Of a stretch of DNA of 64,000 nt, positions 28,011 through 35,566 are shown in pieces. Position numbers and translations under genes: made by a program. The first letter of the stretch is position 1. Every line of letters starts with the position of its first letter. The stretch is from Burkholderia pyrrocinia (GTDB lineage Bacteria; Pseudomonadota; Gammaproteobacteria; Burkholderiales; Burkholderiaceae), in contig NZ_CP024902.1 of assembly GCF_003330765.1 (NCBI RefSeq), forward strand, positions 2,666,001-2,730,000, read 5' to 3'. Under the pieces are notes generated by a model that did not search any database, had not been told where the DNA came from, and saw nothing but the letters and a program-made list of their open reading frames with translations.

Positions 28011-28469
28011 ATGGCTAACGTCTACGACAAACTGAATTCGCTCGGCATCGAGCTCCCGACCGCCGGCGCACCGGCCGCCGCCTACGTGATGAGCGCGCAA
28101 AGCGGCAATACGGTCTACCTGTCGGGTCACATCGCGAAGAAGGACGGCAAGGTCTGGGCCGGCAAGCTCGGCGCGGATCTGCAGACGGAAGACGGCAAGG
28201 CGGCCGCACGCTCGATCGCGATCGACCTGCTCGCGACGCTGCACGCGCACACGGGCGACCTGAACAAGGTCACGCGCATCGTCAAGCTGATGAGCCTCGT
28301 GAACTCGACGCTCGACTTCACCGAGCAGCACATCGTGACGAACGGCGCGTCGGAACTGATCGCCGAAGTGTTCGGCGACGCGGGCAAGCACGCGCGCTCG
28401 GCATTCGGCGTCGCGCAGATCCCGCTCGGCGCGTGCGTCGAGATCGAGCTGATCGCCGAAGTCGCGTAA
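28011..28469 (+). CDS. RidA/YjgF-family enamine/imine deaminase-like protein
   Basis: A 152-residue trimeric-fold protein of the Rid superfamily. The conserved NTVYLSGHIAKKDGK and the HARSAFGVAQIPLGACVEIE segment are present; the arginine in HARS corresponds to the substrate-carboxylate arginine of active RidA. It is about 20 residues longer than E. coli RidA, placing it in a different Rid subgroup. AGGAA lies ten bases before ATG 28011. It is cotranscribed with the aminotransferase and PhzF. Confidence 0.9.
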   Translation: MANVYDKLNSLGIELPTAGAPAAAYVMSAQSGNTVYLSGHIAKKDGKVWAGKLGADLQTEDGKAAARSIAIDLLATLHAHTGDLNKVTRIVKLMSLVNSTLDFTEQHIVTNGASELIAEVFGDAGKHARSAFGVAQIPLGACVEIELIAEVA

Positions 28470-28482
28470 CAGGCGCACCGCG

Positions 28483-29364
28483 ATGCCCGGTCATCTCGTC
28501 CGCTTCAAGCAGGTCGACGTGTTCACGTCGGCGCCGTTCAAGGGCAACCCGCTCGCCGTGGTGTTCGACGCCGATTCGCTCGGCGACGACGACATGCTCG
28601 CGATCGCCCGCTGGACCAACCTGTCGGAAACGACGTTCGTCTGCACGCCGACCGATCCGGAAGCAGACTACCGCGTGCGGATCTTCACGACAGGCGGCGA
28701 GCTGCCGTTCGCCGGCCATCCGACGCTCGGCACCGCGCACGCGTTCCTGGAAAGCGGCGCGCGGCCGCGCACGCCGGGCCGGCTGATCCAGCAGTGCGGG
28801 GTCGGCCGGGTCGCGCTGCGCGAGCAGGCCGACGGCTGGGCGTTCGCCGCGCCGCCGGCGCGCGTCACGCCGCTCGACCGTTCGGACTACGCGGCGCTGG
28901 CTGCCGCGTTGCGGAGCGACGCGATCGATCCGGATGCCGAACCGTGCGCGGTCGACAACGGCGCGCCGTGGCTCGTCGTGCGGCTGACGTCGGCCGACGC
29001 GTGCGTCGGCCTGTCGCCCGATCCGGCCGCGCTGGCGGCGCTCACGCACCGCTACGGCACGCACGGCCTCGCGGCCTACGCGCCGCACGCCGAAGGCGGC
29101 CCCGCGACGTTCGAAATCCGCTGTCTGATGACGGGTGAAGCCTTCGGCATCGGCGAGGACCCCGTCACGGGCAGCGCGAACGCCGCGCTGGCCGGGCTGC
29201 TGACCCGCCAGCAGCGCCGCCCCGGCACGTCGTACACGGCCCGCCAGGGCACGGCGATCGGCCGCGACGGCCGTATCTTCGTCAGCTACGACGAAGACGG
29301 CACGACGTGGATCGGCGGCCACGCCGTCACGGTCGTCGACGGCACGTTCCGGTCGCCTGCCTGA
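28483..29364 (+). CDS. PhzF-family epimerase/isomerase-like protein
   Basis: A 293-residue protein with the two-domain PhzF/diaminopimelate-epimerase fold. The catalytic glutamate lies in NLSETTFV (about residue 48), and the family motifs GGELPFAGHPTLGTAHAF and EDPVTGSANAALAGLL are intact. PhzF of phenazine synthesis isomerises an aminocyclohexadiene acid, but no other phz genes are here, so this is a housekeeping homologue of unknown substrate. It begins 13 bp after ridA and is the last gene of the operon. Confidence 0.9.
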   Translation: MPGHLVRFKQVDVFTSAPFKGNPLAVVFDADSLGDDDMLAIARWTNLSETTFVCTPTDPEADYRVRIFTTGGELPFAGHPTLGTAHAFLESGARPRTPGRLIQQCGVGRVALREQADGWAFAAPPARVTPLDRSDYAALAAALRSDAIDPDAEPCAVDNGAPWLVVRLTSADACVGLSPDPAALAALTHRYGTHGLAAYAPHAEGGPATFEIRCLMTGEAFGIGEDPVTGSANAALAGLLTRQQRRPGTSYTARQGTAIGRDGRIFVSYDEDGTTWIGGHAVTVVDGTFRSPA

Positions 29365-29481
29365 CATTTCGCGATGTGCGATGGCGCCGGCCCGTCCGGC
29401 GCCCCTTCGATTCGCCTAACTATCGCAAAAACCTTCCAGCCAGTAATATCGGGCCTAATCCGTCGTTTCGGAGGTCTGTCC

Positions 29482-29532
29482 ATGATTACGCATCCCGCGG
29501 ACGAACAGACGCCGGGGCGACCCCAACCATAG
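29482..29532 (+). CDS. Possible 16-residue leader ORF upstream of the GGDEF-EAL gene
   Basis: GGAGG with seven-base spacing precedes an ATG, sixteen codons and a TAG that ends 16 bp before the next ATG. The ribosome site is better than any seen for the large gene itself. It may be a translated leader, or the relic of a longer N-terminus separated by a frameshift. The peptide (starting MITHPADEQ) has no recognisable function. Weak evidence, reported because of the strong Shine-Dalgarno. Confidence 0.3.
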   Translation: MITHPADEQTPGRPQP

Positions 29533-29548
29533 CCGGCCATCCCGACGG

Positions 29549-31921
29549 ATGGCGCACGCGAGCAGGACGCCGCCCTTTTCGATGAGCTCCGCCCGGTCCA
29601 ACCACACACCGCCGACCCGGCCGCTGCGCGCGCCGCGCAAATCGCGCCGGCGCGCGCTGTTCGCGATCCCGCTGCTCGGGATGCTGGCGCTTGCGCTGCT
29701 GTGGGCGGTGATCATCGCGCGTCTGTCGGTGGAGAAGGACAGCGCGTACAAGGAGGCGGCGGCGTCCGCGGCGATCCTGTCCTCCGCGCTCGAGCAGCAT
29801 ACGGTCAAGGCGATCCACCAGGTCGATCAGATCACCCGCTTCGTGAAGTTCGAGTTCGAGAAGTCGCCGTCGCGCTTCAACCTCGCGAGCGCCGTCGAGA
29901 AAGGCGTCGTGCCGAGCGACACGCTGATCCAGGTATCGCTCGTCAACGCGAAGGGCATCCTGTTCGCGAACACCGCCGAGCTTCATCCACTGCCGATCAA
30001 CCTGTCCGATCGGGAGCACTTCAAGGTTCACCTCTCGCACAACGACGACCGCCTCTTCATCAGCAAGCCCGTGCTCGGCCGCGTGTCGAGCCACTGGACG
30101 CTGCAGATGACGCGGCGCCTGAACAACCCGGACGGCAGCTTCGCGGGCATCGTGGTCGTGTCGGAAGACCCGAGCTACTTCACGAACGACTTCTACAACA
30201 ACGCGGCGATCGGCAAGGAAGGCGTGATCGCGGTCGTGTCCGACACGGGCACCGTGCTCGCGCGGCGCACGGGCTCGCTCAGCAACGCGCCGGGCGCGTT
30301 TTCGGCATCGGGCGTCTACCCGATCGCCGAGCGCGTGACGGGCACGATCATCGACCCGATCGACGGCGTGACGCGCATCGTGTCGTACCGCCACCTCGAC
30401 GGCTACCCGCTCGCGGTGATGGTCGGGCTGTCGCAGACGGAAGAATTCGCGGATTACTCCCACACGCGCAACGTCTACCTGCTGATGACGAGCTTCATCA
30501 CGCTCGCGATGCTCGCGTTCTTCGGCGTCGCGACGGGCCTGATCGGCAAGCTGCTCGGCCGCGAGCGTGAAATGACGCAGCTCGCGGAATACGACCTGCT
30601 CACCGGCCTCGCGAACCGCTATGCGACGCTGCGCGGGCTGCGCAACGACGTGTCGATGCCGACGAGCCTGTCGCGGCTCGGCCTGCTGTTCATCGATCTC
30701 GACAACTTCAAGACCGTCAACGACACGCTCGGCCACAACGCCGGCGACATCGTGCTGCAGATGACCGCGTCGCGCCTGTCCGATGCGGTCGGCGACGAAG
30801 GTTCGCTCGCGCGCATCGGCGGCGACGAGTTCGTCGTCGTGATGAAGGGCGACGACGTCGAGCGGCGCGCGGTGCGGCTCGCGGAAGCGATCATCCGGAT
30901 GTTCGGCGAACCGTTCGACGTGCGCGGCAGCTCGTTCGTGCTGCATGCGAGCATCGGCATCGCGCTGCATACCGTCGCGAACGAAAGCGAGATCGACCTG
31001 CTGAAGAAGGCCGACCTCGCGATGTACAGCGCGAAGGACGCCGGCAAGAACTGCTACCAGTTCTATGCGCCGCACCTGTCGCACCGTGCCGACCACCTGA
31101 TGCGCTGGGAACAGCAATTGCGCGTCGCGCTCGCCGAGGAGCAGCTGTTCCTCGCGTACCAGCCGAAGATCGACCTCACGCACCGCTATATCACCGGCTT
31201 CGAAGCGCTCGCACGCTGGGATCACCCCGAGCACGGGGTCATCTCCGCGAACGAATTCATTTCGATCGCCGAATCGACGGGCCTGATCGTGCCGATCGGC
31301 GACTTCGTGATCCGCACCGCGTGCGAGCAGATCGCACGCTGGCGCGACGAGGGCCACGACACGCTGACCCTCGCGGTCAACATCTCGCCCGTGCAGTTCT
31401 GGCGCGGCGACCTGATCGAGACGATCTCGCGCACGCTGCAGGAAACCGGCATCGACGCGAACCGGCTCGAACTCGAGATCACCGAAACCGCGATGATGGA
31501 ATATCCGGAACTCGTGTCCGAGAAGATCGTCGCGCTGAAGAAGCTCGGCATCCGGATCGCGCTCGACGATTTCGGCACCGGCTATTCGTCGCTGTCGTAC
31601 CTGCACCGCTTCTCCGTCGACACGCTGAAGGTCGACCGCTCGTTCGTGCAGGCGATCCCGAACGATCGCAGCGTGTGCGTGATGGTGTCGTCGATCGTGC
31701 ATCTCGCGCGCTCGCTCGGCCTGACCGTCGTCGTCGAAGGTACGGAAACCGAAGAACAGATCACGTGGCTGGCCGCGCTCGGCGAGATCGAGGCGCAGGG
31801 CTTCCTGTTCTCGCACCCGGTGCCGGCCGATGCGATTCCCGCGCTGATCGCGCGCTTCGGCGTGCGTGGCGACCACCCGCACGTCATCGCACACCGCGCG
31901 ACGGGCAGCACCGGCGCCTGA
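29549..31921 (+). CDS. Membrane-bound GGDEF-EAL cyclic-di-GMP enzyme
   Basis: A 790-residue signalling protein. A basic N-terminus and first helix (LFAIPLLGMLALALLWAVII) precede a periplasmic Cache/PAS-like sensor (about residues 70-300), and a second helix (NVYLLMTSFITLAMLAFFGVATGLI) leads to a GGDEF domain and then an EAL domain. Both look catalytic: the GGDEF sequence is intact (RIGGDEFVVV), and the EAL domain has GFEALARW, NISP, EITET and DDFGTGYSS. It could therefore make and break c-di-GMP, with the sensor setting the balance. An alternative ATG at 29582 would shorten the tail by 11 residues; neither start has a strong ribosome site. Confidence 0.93.
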   Translation: MAHASRTPPFSMSSARSNHTPPTRPLRAPRKSRRRALFAIPLLGMLALALLWAVIIARLSVEKDSAYKEAAASAAILSSALEQHTVKAIHQVDQITRFVKFEFEKSPSRFNLASAVEKGVVPSDTLIQVSLVNAKGILFANTAELHPLPINLSDREHFKVHLSHNDDRLFISKPVLGRVSSHWTLQMTRRLNNPDGSFAGIVVVSEDPSYFTNDFYNNAAIGKEGVIAVVSDTGTVLARRTGSLSNAPGAFSASGVYPIAERVTGTIIDPIDGVTRIVSYRHLDGYPLAVMVGLSQTEEFADYSHTRNVYLLMTSFITLAMLAFFGVATGLIGKLLGREREMTQLAEYDLLTGLANRYATLRGLRNDVSMPTSLSRLGLLFIDLDNFKTVNDTLGHNAGDIVLQMTASRLSDAVGDEGSLARIGGDEFVVVMKGDDVERRAVRLAEAIIRMFGEPFDVRGSSFVLHASIGIALHTVANESEIDLLKKADLAMYSAKDAGKNCYQFYAPHLSHRADHLMRWEQQLRVALAEEQLFLAYQPKIDLTHRYITGFEALARWDHPEHGVISANEFISIAESTGLIVPIGDFVIRTACEQIARWRDEGHDTLTLAVNISPVQFWRGDLIETISRTLQETGIDANRLELEITETAMMEYPELVSEKIVALKKLGIRIALDDFGTGYSSLSYLHRFSVDTLKVDRSFVQAIPNDRSVCVMVSSIVHLARSLGLTVVVEGTETEEQITWLAALGEIEAQGFLFSHPVPADAIPALIARFGVRGDHPHVIAHRATGSTGA

Positions 31922-32118
31922 GCGCACCACGGCCGTGGCGCGACTTGCGCGCCGCCGCAATTGTTTCGGTTTCCGATCCGATCGTTTGGTTCATCAACTA
32001 GCGTTTTCGCGCATGGCCGTGTCACGGCACGCGGCGGACAATTGGGAGGGCCAACGTATCGGCGGGCCGCCGGCACCTCCACACGCGAAAGATCAGGCCC
32101 TGCGCCACCAGCACAATC

Positions 32119-33327
32119 ATGACAACCGTCGAAGTCGAAGCGCCCGCTCGTGTCGAACAGGCACAGGCATCCCTGTGGGCCTTGTTCAAGGCCATCGCCG
32201 CCATTTCGGCGGTCTCGTGGGGCGGGCTTTCGATGATGGCGCAACTCGAACGACTCTACGTAGAGCGGCTGCAGCGCATCGAGCCGCACGTATTCGGTGA
32301 TTTCGTCGCACTCGCATGGCTCGTGCCGGGCCCCGTCGGCTGCAATGTTGCGGTGCAGGTCGGCCAGACGCTGCACGGCCGCGCCGGCGCATGGGTCGCC
32401 GGCATCGCGAGCGTGCTGCCGTTCTCCCTATTGATGACGCTGTTCGCGATCTTCTATCGCACGCCGCTCGTGCGCTCGCTTGCCGCGCCGATGCTGATCA
32501 ATCACTTCGGGATGGTGCTCGCTGCGCTGATCGGCGTCACGTGGATCAAGCAGTTGCGCTCGCTCGCGCGCACGCGGCTCGAACAGGTGATCGCCGCGCT
32601 GTCGACGATTCTGCTCGCTTTCGCGCATAGTCCGGCCGCTTTCGTCGGAATTCTTTTCTCTGCGTTTGCAGCGGGCTGGCTGACGGGGCCGTCGCAACGC
32701 GACACGGTTGATTTCGCGCTGTCGAGACGCGACCGCAACCTGCTCGTGCTGCTCGGCGTGCTCGTCGTGCTGTTCGCGGTGCCGCTGCCGGGCGATTACC
32801 AGGCGCAGCTGCTGTGGCCGCGCCTCGCGGGCGCCGGCATGACGCTGTTCGGCGGCGGCTTTTCCGCGCTGCCCGTGCTCAAGACGCTGTTCGTCTCGCC
32901 AGCAACGGGCATCTCCGATCACGACTTCACGCTGGCGTTCGCGCTGTCGCCCGTGGCGCCGGGGCCGCTGCTGAACGTCGTGCCGTTTCTCGGCTACCTG
33001 ACCGACGGCTGGGTCGGCGCGCTGCTCGCAACGGCCGCGCTGTTCATTCCGTCGGGTTGTCTCGTCGTGTTTGCGCAGAAGCATCTGTTCCGGCTCAAGC
33101 GCCATTCGCGCTTCGAGCACGGGATGCGCCTGCTGCGCGCGGCGACGACGGGTTTTCTCGTCGTCGCCGTCGTGAAGATCCTGCATCGCGAGCCGGCCGA
33201 CCCCGTTTACTGGCTGACGGGCGCCTTCGCGACGCTGTGCTTCGCGCGCCTCAAGGTGCCCGTCTATGCCGTCTATGGTGCGGTCGCGATTGTGTGCGGC
33301 GTGTGGCTATGGGCCGCCGCGCACTGA
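32119..33327 (+). CDS. chrA: Chromate transporter (CHR family, two-domain ChrA)
   Basis: A 402-residue membrane protein built of two homologous CHR halves. The first has SWGGLSMMAQLE and LVPGPVGCNVAVQ, the second FGGGFSALPVLK and LSPVAPGPLLNVV. ChrA exports chromate in proton exchange, but many housekeeping CHR proteins have unknown anions. No chrB or other resistance genes adjoin it. The 197 bp before it, after the GGDEF-EAL gene, contains no other gene. Confidence 0.88.
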   Translation: MTTVEVEAPARVEQAQASLWALFKAIAAISAVSWGGLSMMAQLERLYVERLQRIEPHVFGDFVALAWLVPGPVGCNVAVQVGQTLHGRAGAWVAGIASVLPFSLLMTLFAIFYRTPLVRSLAAPMLINHFGMVLAALIGVTWIKQLRSLARTRLEQVIAALSTILLAFAHSPAAFVGILFSAFAAGWLTGPSQRDTVDFALSRRDRNLLVLLGVLVVLFAVPLPGDYQAQLLWPRLAGAGMTLFGGGFSALPVLKTLFVSPATGISDHDFTLAFALSPVAPGPLLNVVPFLGYLTDGWVGALLATAALFIPSGCLVVFAQKHLFRLKRHSRFEHGMRLLRAATTGFLVVAVVKILHREPADPVYWLTGAFATLCFARLKVPVYAVYGAVAIVCGVWLWAAAH

Positions 33328-33368
33328 CGGGCGGCGGCCCCGCCGGGTTCAATCTGCCTTGACCGTCC

Positions 33369-33815
33369 TCAACCTGCCTGCATCGCGACCCGGCGTGCCA
33401 TCCAGCGGGTGCGCAGCGCGTCGTACGCGAGGTTGAAGCAGAACGTGTAGGGCAGGAAGAACAGCACGATGCCGAGGTCGAGCAGCAGCGCCTCGACGAG
33501 CCCCACGTTCAGCCACCACGCGGCAACCGGCACCACCATCGCGACGAGGCCGAGCTCGAACATGAGCGCGTGCGCGATTCGCATGCCGAGCGTACGCGAC
33601 AGTCCCGCGCGCCGCTCGAAGCGGTCGAACAGCGTGTTGAAGACCATGTTCCACGCCATCGCGATCAGCGACACCATCACCGTCAGCACGCCGACGTGCG
33701 ACACCGGCATGTCGAGCAGCCACGCGCCGATCGGCGCGCACAGCGCGATCGCGACCAGCTCGAACGTCAGCGCATGCAGCAGTCGTTCCGTCACCGTTTT
33801 GTTGATCTGTTTCAT
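33369..33815 (-). CDS. PACE-family efflux transporter
   Basis: A 148-residue protein with four transmembrane helices arranged as two BTP (bacterial transmembrane pair) repeats: ERLLHALTFELVAIALCAPIGAWLL and later RIAHALMFELGLVAMVVPVAAWWL, each starting R-x-x-HA-x-x-FE. This is the signature of the PACE family (AceI relatives), which export biocides such as chlorhexidine or short diamines. ATG 33815 has GGAGGG five bases upstream. The divergent LysR gene is the probable regulator, as for aceI/aceR. Confidence 0.93.
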   Translation of the reverse strand: MKQINKTVTERLLHALTFELVAIALCAPIGAWLLDMPVSHVGVLTVMVSLIAMAWNMVFNTLFDRFERRAGLSRTLGMRIAHALMFELGLVAMVVPVAAWWLNVGLVEALLLDLGIVLFFLPYTFCFNLAYDALRTRWMARRVAMQAG

Positions 33816-33858
33816 GATTCCCTCCGATTCGTGTACTTCATTCATGTCGGCTATTTTG

Positions 33859-33906
33859 ATCGGCGTAACCGTATGAATCCAGTTTGATATCATCGGCTTT
33901 ACCGAT
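33859..33906. promoter_or_regulatory. Two LysR-type operator candidates between the PACE gene and lysR
   Basis: A palindrome ATCGG-cttta-CCGAT at 33892-33906 and a related ATCGG-cgta-ACCGT at 33859-33872, 33 bases apart, in the 113-bp region shared by the divergent genes. Such spaced dyads are what LysR regulators bind (T-N11-A type). They lie in an AT-richer stretch that probably contains both promoters. Binding is inferred. Confidence 0.5.
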
Positions 33907-33928
33907 ATAACACAGTCAGGAGCGCCGC

Positions 33929-34813
33929 ATGCGCCACGCCCCGGAAGCCCTGCTCGCGTTCGCCGAAGCCGCGCTGCTCGGCTCGTTCACGGCCGCCGCG
34001 CGCAAGCTCGGCAAGCGCCAGTCGACCGTGTCGGAGGCGATCGCGAACCTCGAGATCGATCTCGGCGTGCAGTTGTTCGACCGCTCGACGCGCGCGCCGA
34101 CGCTGACCGACGCCGGGCGCGCGCTGCTGCCGCAGGTGCAGCGCGCGCTCGAGGCCGGCGCGGCGATCGACCGCACGGCCGCGCGGCTTGCGGGTGGCGA
34201 GGAAGCGCGGTTGACGCTCGTCGTGTCCGATACGTACCAGTCGAAGCGCTACGAGGAAACCTTGATGGCGCTCGAACGGCGCTTTCCGGCACTCGAGCTC
34301 GAATGTCAGATCGCCGAGCACGAGGACGTGCTCGACCTGATCCAGCAGGGCCGCGCGCAGCTCGGGCTGATGGCCGCGCGCGCGGCCTACCCGGCCGATA
34401 TCGGCGCGGCGACGGTGGCGGAGGAATCGGAGATCGGGTTGTTCGTCGGACGCACGCACGCGCTCGCCGGGTACGGCGAGACGGAAGTGCCGCACGCGGC
34501 GCTGCGCGACGTGCGCGAACTGCGCCTCAATACCTACGTGAAAACGGAAGGCCGCAGCGCCGATGACCGGATCGTCGTCGGCACGCAGCACTGGCTGGCG
34601 CCGAGCTACCTGATGCTGCTGGAGATGGCCGTGCTCGGGTTCGGCTGGGCGGAGCTACCGCGCTGGATGGTCGAGCACTTCGCGCGCGATCGCCTGTGCG
34701 AGCTGCGCGCACGCGGCTGGCCGCGCCGCGTGCGGGTGGATGCCGTATGGTCGCGCAACCGGCCGCTCGGCCCGGCCGGCTCATGGCTGCTCGACGCAAT
34801 GCTGGCCGCATAG
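33929..34813 (+). CDS. LysR-family transcriptional regulator of the PACE gene
   Basis: A 294-residue LTTR. The N-terminal winged helix covers residues 1-60 (LGSFTAAARKLGKRQSTVSEAIANLE), followed by the linker helix and a periplasmic-binding-protein-like effector domain (residues about 95-290, starting LTLVVSDTYQSKRYEE). It is divergently transcribed from the PACE efflux gene, the same layout as AceR-AceI, so it likely induces that pump in response to its substrate. Other targets cannot be seen. Confidence 0.92.
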   Translation: MRHAPEALLAFAEAALLGSFTAAARKLGKRQSTVSEAIANLEIDLGVQLFDRSTRAPTLTDAGRALLPQVQRALEAGAAIDRTAARLAGGEEARLTLVVSDTYQSKRYEETLMALERRFPALELECQIAEHEDVLDLIQQGRAQLGLMAARAAYPADIGAATVAEESEIGLFVGRTHALAGYGETEVPHAALRDVRELRLNTYVKTEGRSADDRIVVGTQHWLAPSYLMLLEMAVLGFGWAELPRWMVEHFARDRLCELRARGWPRRVRVDAVWSRNRPLGPAGSWLLDAMLAA

Positions 34814-34861
34814 CGGCGCATGCCGAGGCGCCCGCGGTTGGCGCCGGCCGGCGCCGGAAGG

Positions 34862-35320
34862 TCAGAAGCCGCGCGACAGCACGGCCGCGCCGACCGTGAC
34901 GACACCGAGCACGAGGTTGACGATGACGAGCAGGCGCACCGCGTTCACCGCGCGCGCGCCGTCCGGCCAGTTCTGCGCCTGCACCGCACGACGGATGCGC
35001 GGGAACAGCGCGAACCGGATGTGCCCGAAGATCAGCATCATCACGACGCCGAGCCCGGCCATCGCGTGCAGCGACCACGTCGCGTGTGCGCCGCCGAATT
35101 CCATGAGCAGGAAGCCGCCGGACAGCAGGATCACGATCACGGAACCCGACACCCAGTTGAAGAAGCGGCCGAACACGCCTTCGATCAGCGGCAGCCGGAG
35201 CTGCGGCGACAGGTCGGACAGCGCCGGACGCAGGCAGAAGTTCGCGAAGACCATCCCGCCCACCCACACGGCGACGGCCAGCAGATGAAGAAACAGCGCG
35301 ACGGCAACAGCGTGGGACAT
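34862..35320 (-). CDS. CopD-like four-helix membrane protein
   Basis: A 152-residue inner-membrane protein with four helices. It opens HAVAVALFLHLLAVAVWVGGMVFANF, the pattern of CopD/YebZ copper-resistance domain proteins, with conserved histidines in helix 1 (H-x-L) and helix 3 (SLHAMAGLG). It may bind copper or haem. The usual partner CopC is not adjacent, so function is uncertain. It converges with lysR. Confidence 0.75.
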   Translation of the reverse strand: MSHAVAVALFLHLLAVAVWVGGMVFANFCLRPALSDLSPQLRLPLIEGVFGRFFNWVSGSVIVILLSGGFLLMEFGGAHATWSLHAMAGLGVVMMLIFGHIRFALFPRIRRAVQAQNWPDGARAVNAVRLLVIVNLVLGVVTVGAAVLSRGF

Positions 35321-35490
35321 GAGGGCAATCCTGTGGTGGGTTGGGTGCAGCGAACGGCCGCGTCACACGCGGCATCAAGCGACGTTCGACCTGCCTGTCG
35401 CCGCGCGGTTCAGGCCCCACGCGCGATTTCACAATATTTTGCAAGTTCCGCATGACAGCGCCACGCCTGCTTACCCGAATCCCCGGTCCA

Positions 35491-35532
35491 AAAGAAAAGG
35501 CCGCACGCCCGCCGAAGCGGAGGTGCGGCCTT
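35491..35532 (-). terminator. parC terminator
   Basis: Stem GGCCGCAC / GTGCGGCC enclosing a 16-base loop that can itself pair (CCGCTTCGGCGG on the minus strand), followed on the minus strand by TTTTCTTTT. It is located 35 bp after the parC stop codon. Confidence 0.88.
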
Positions 35533-35566
35533 CGATCGCGGCCGAACCGGACGATCGCGCCCGGCG

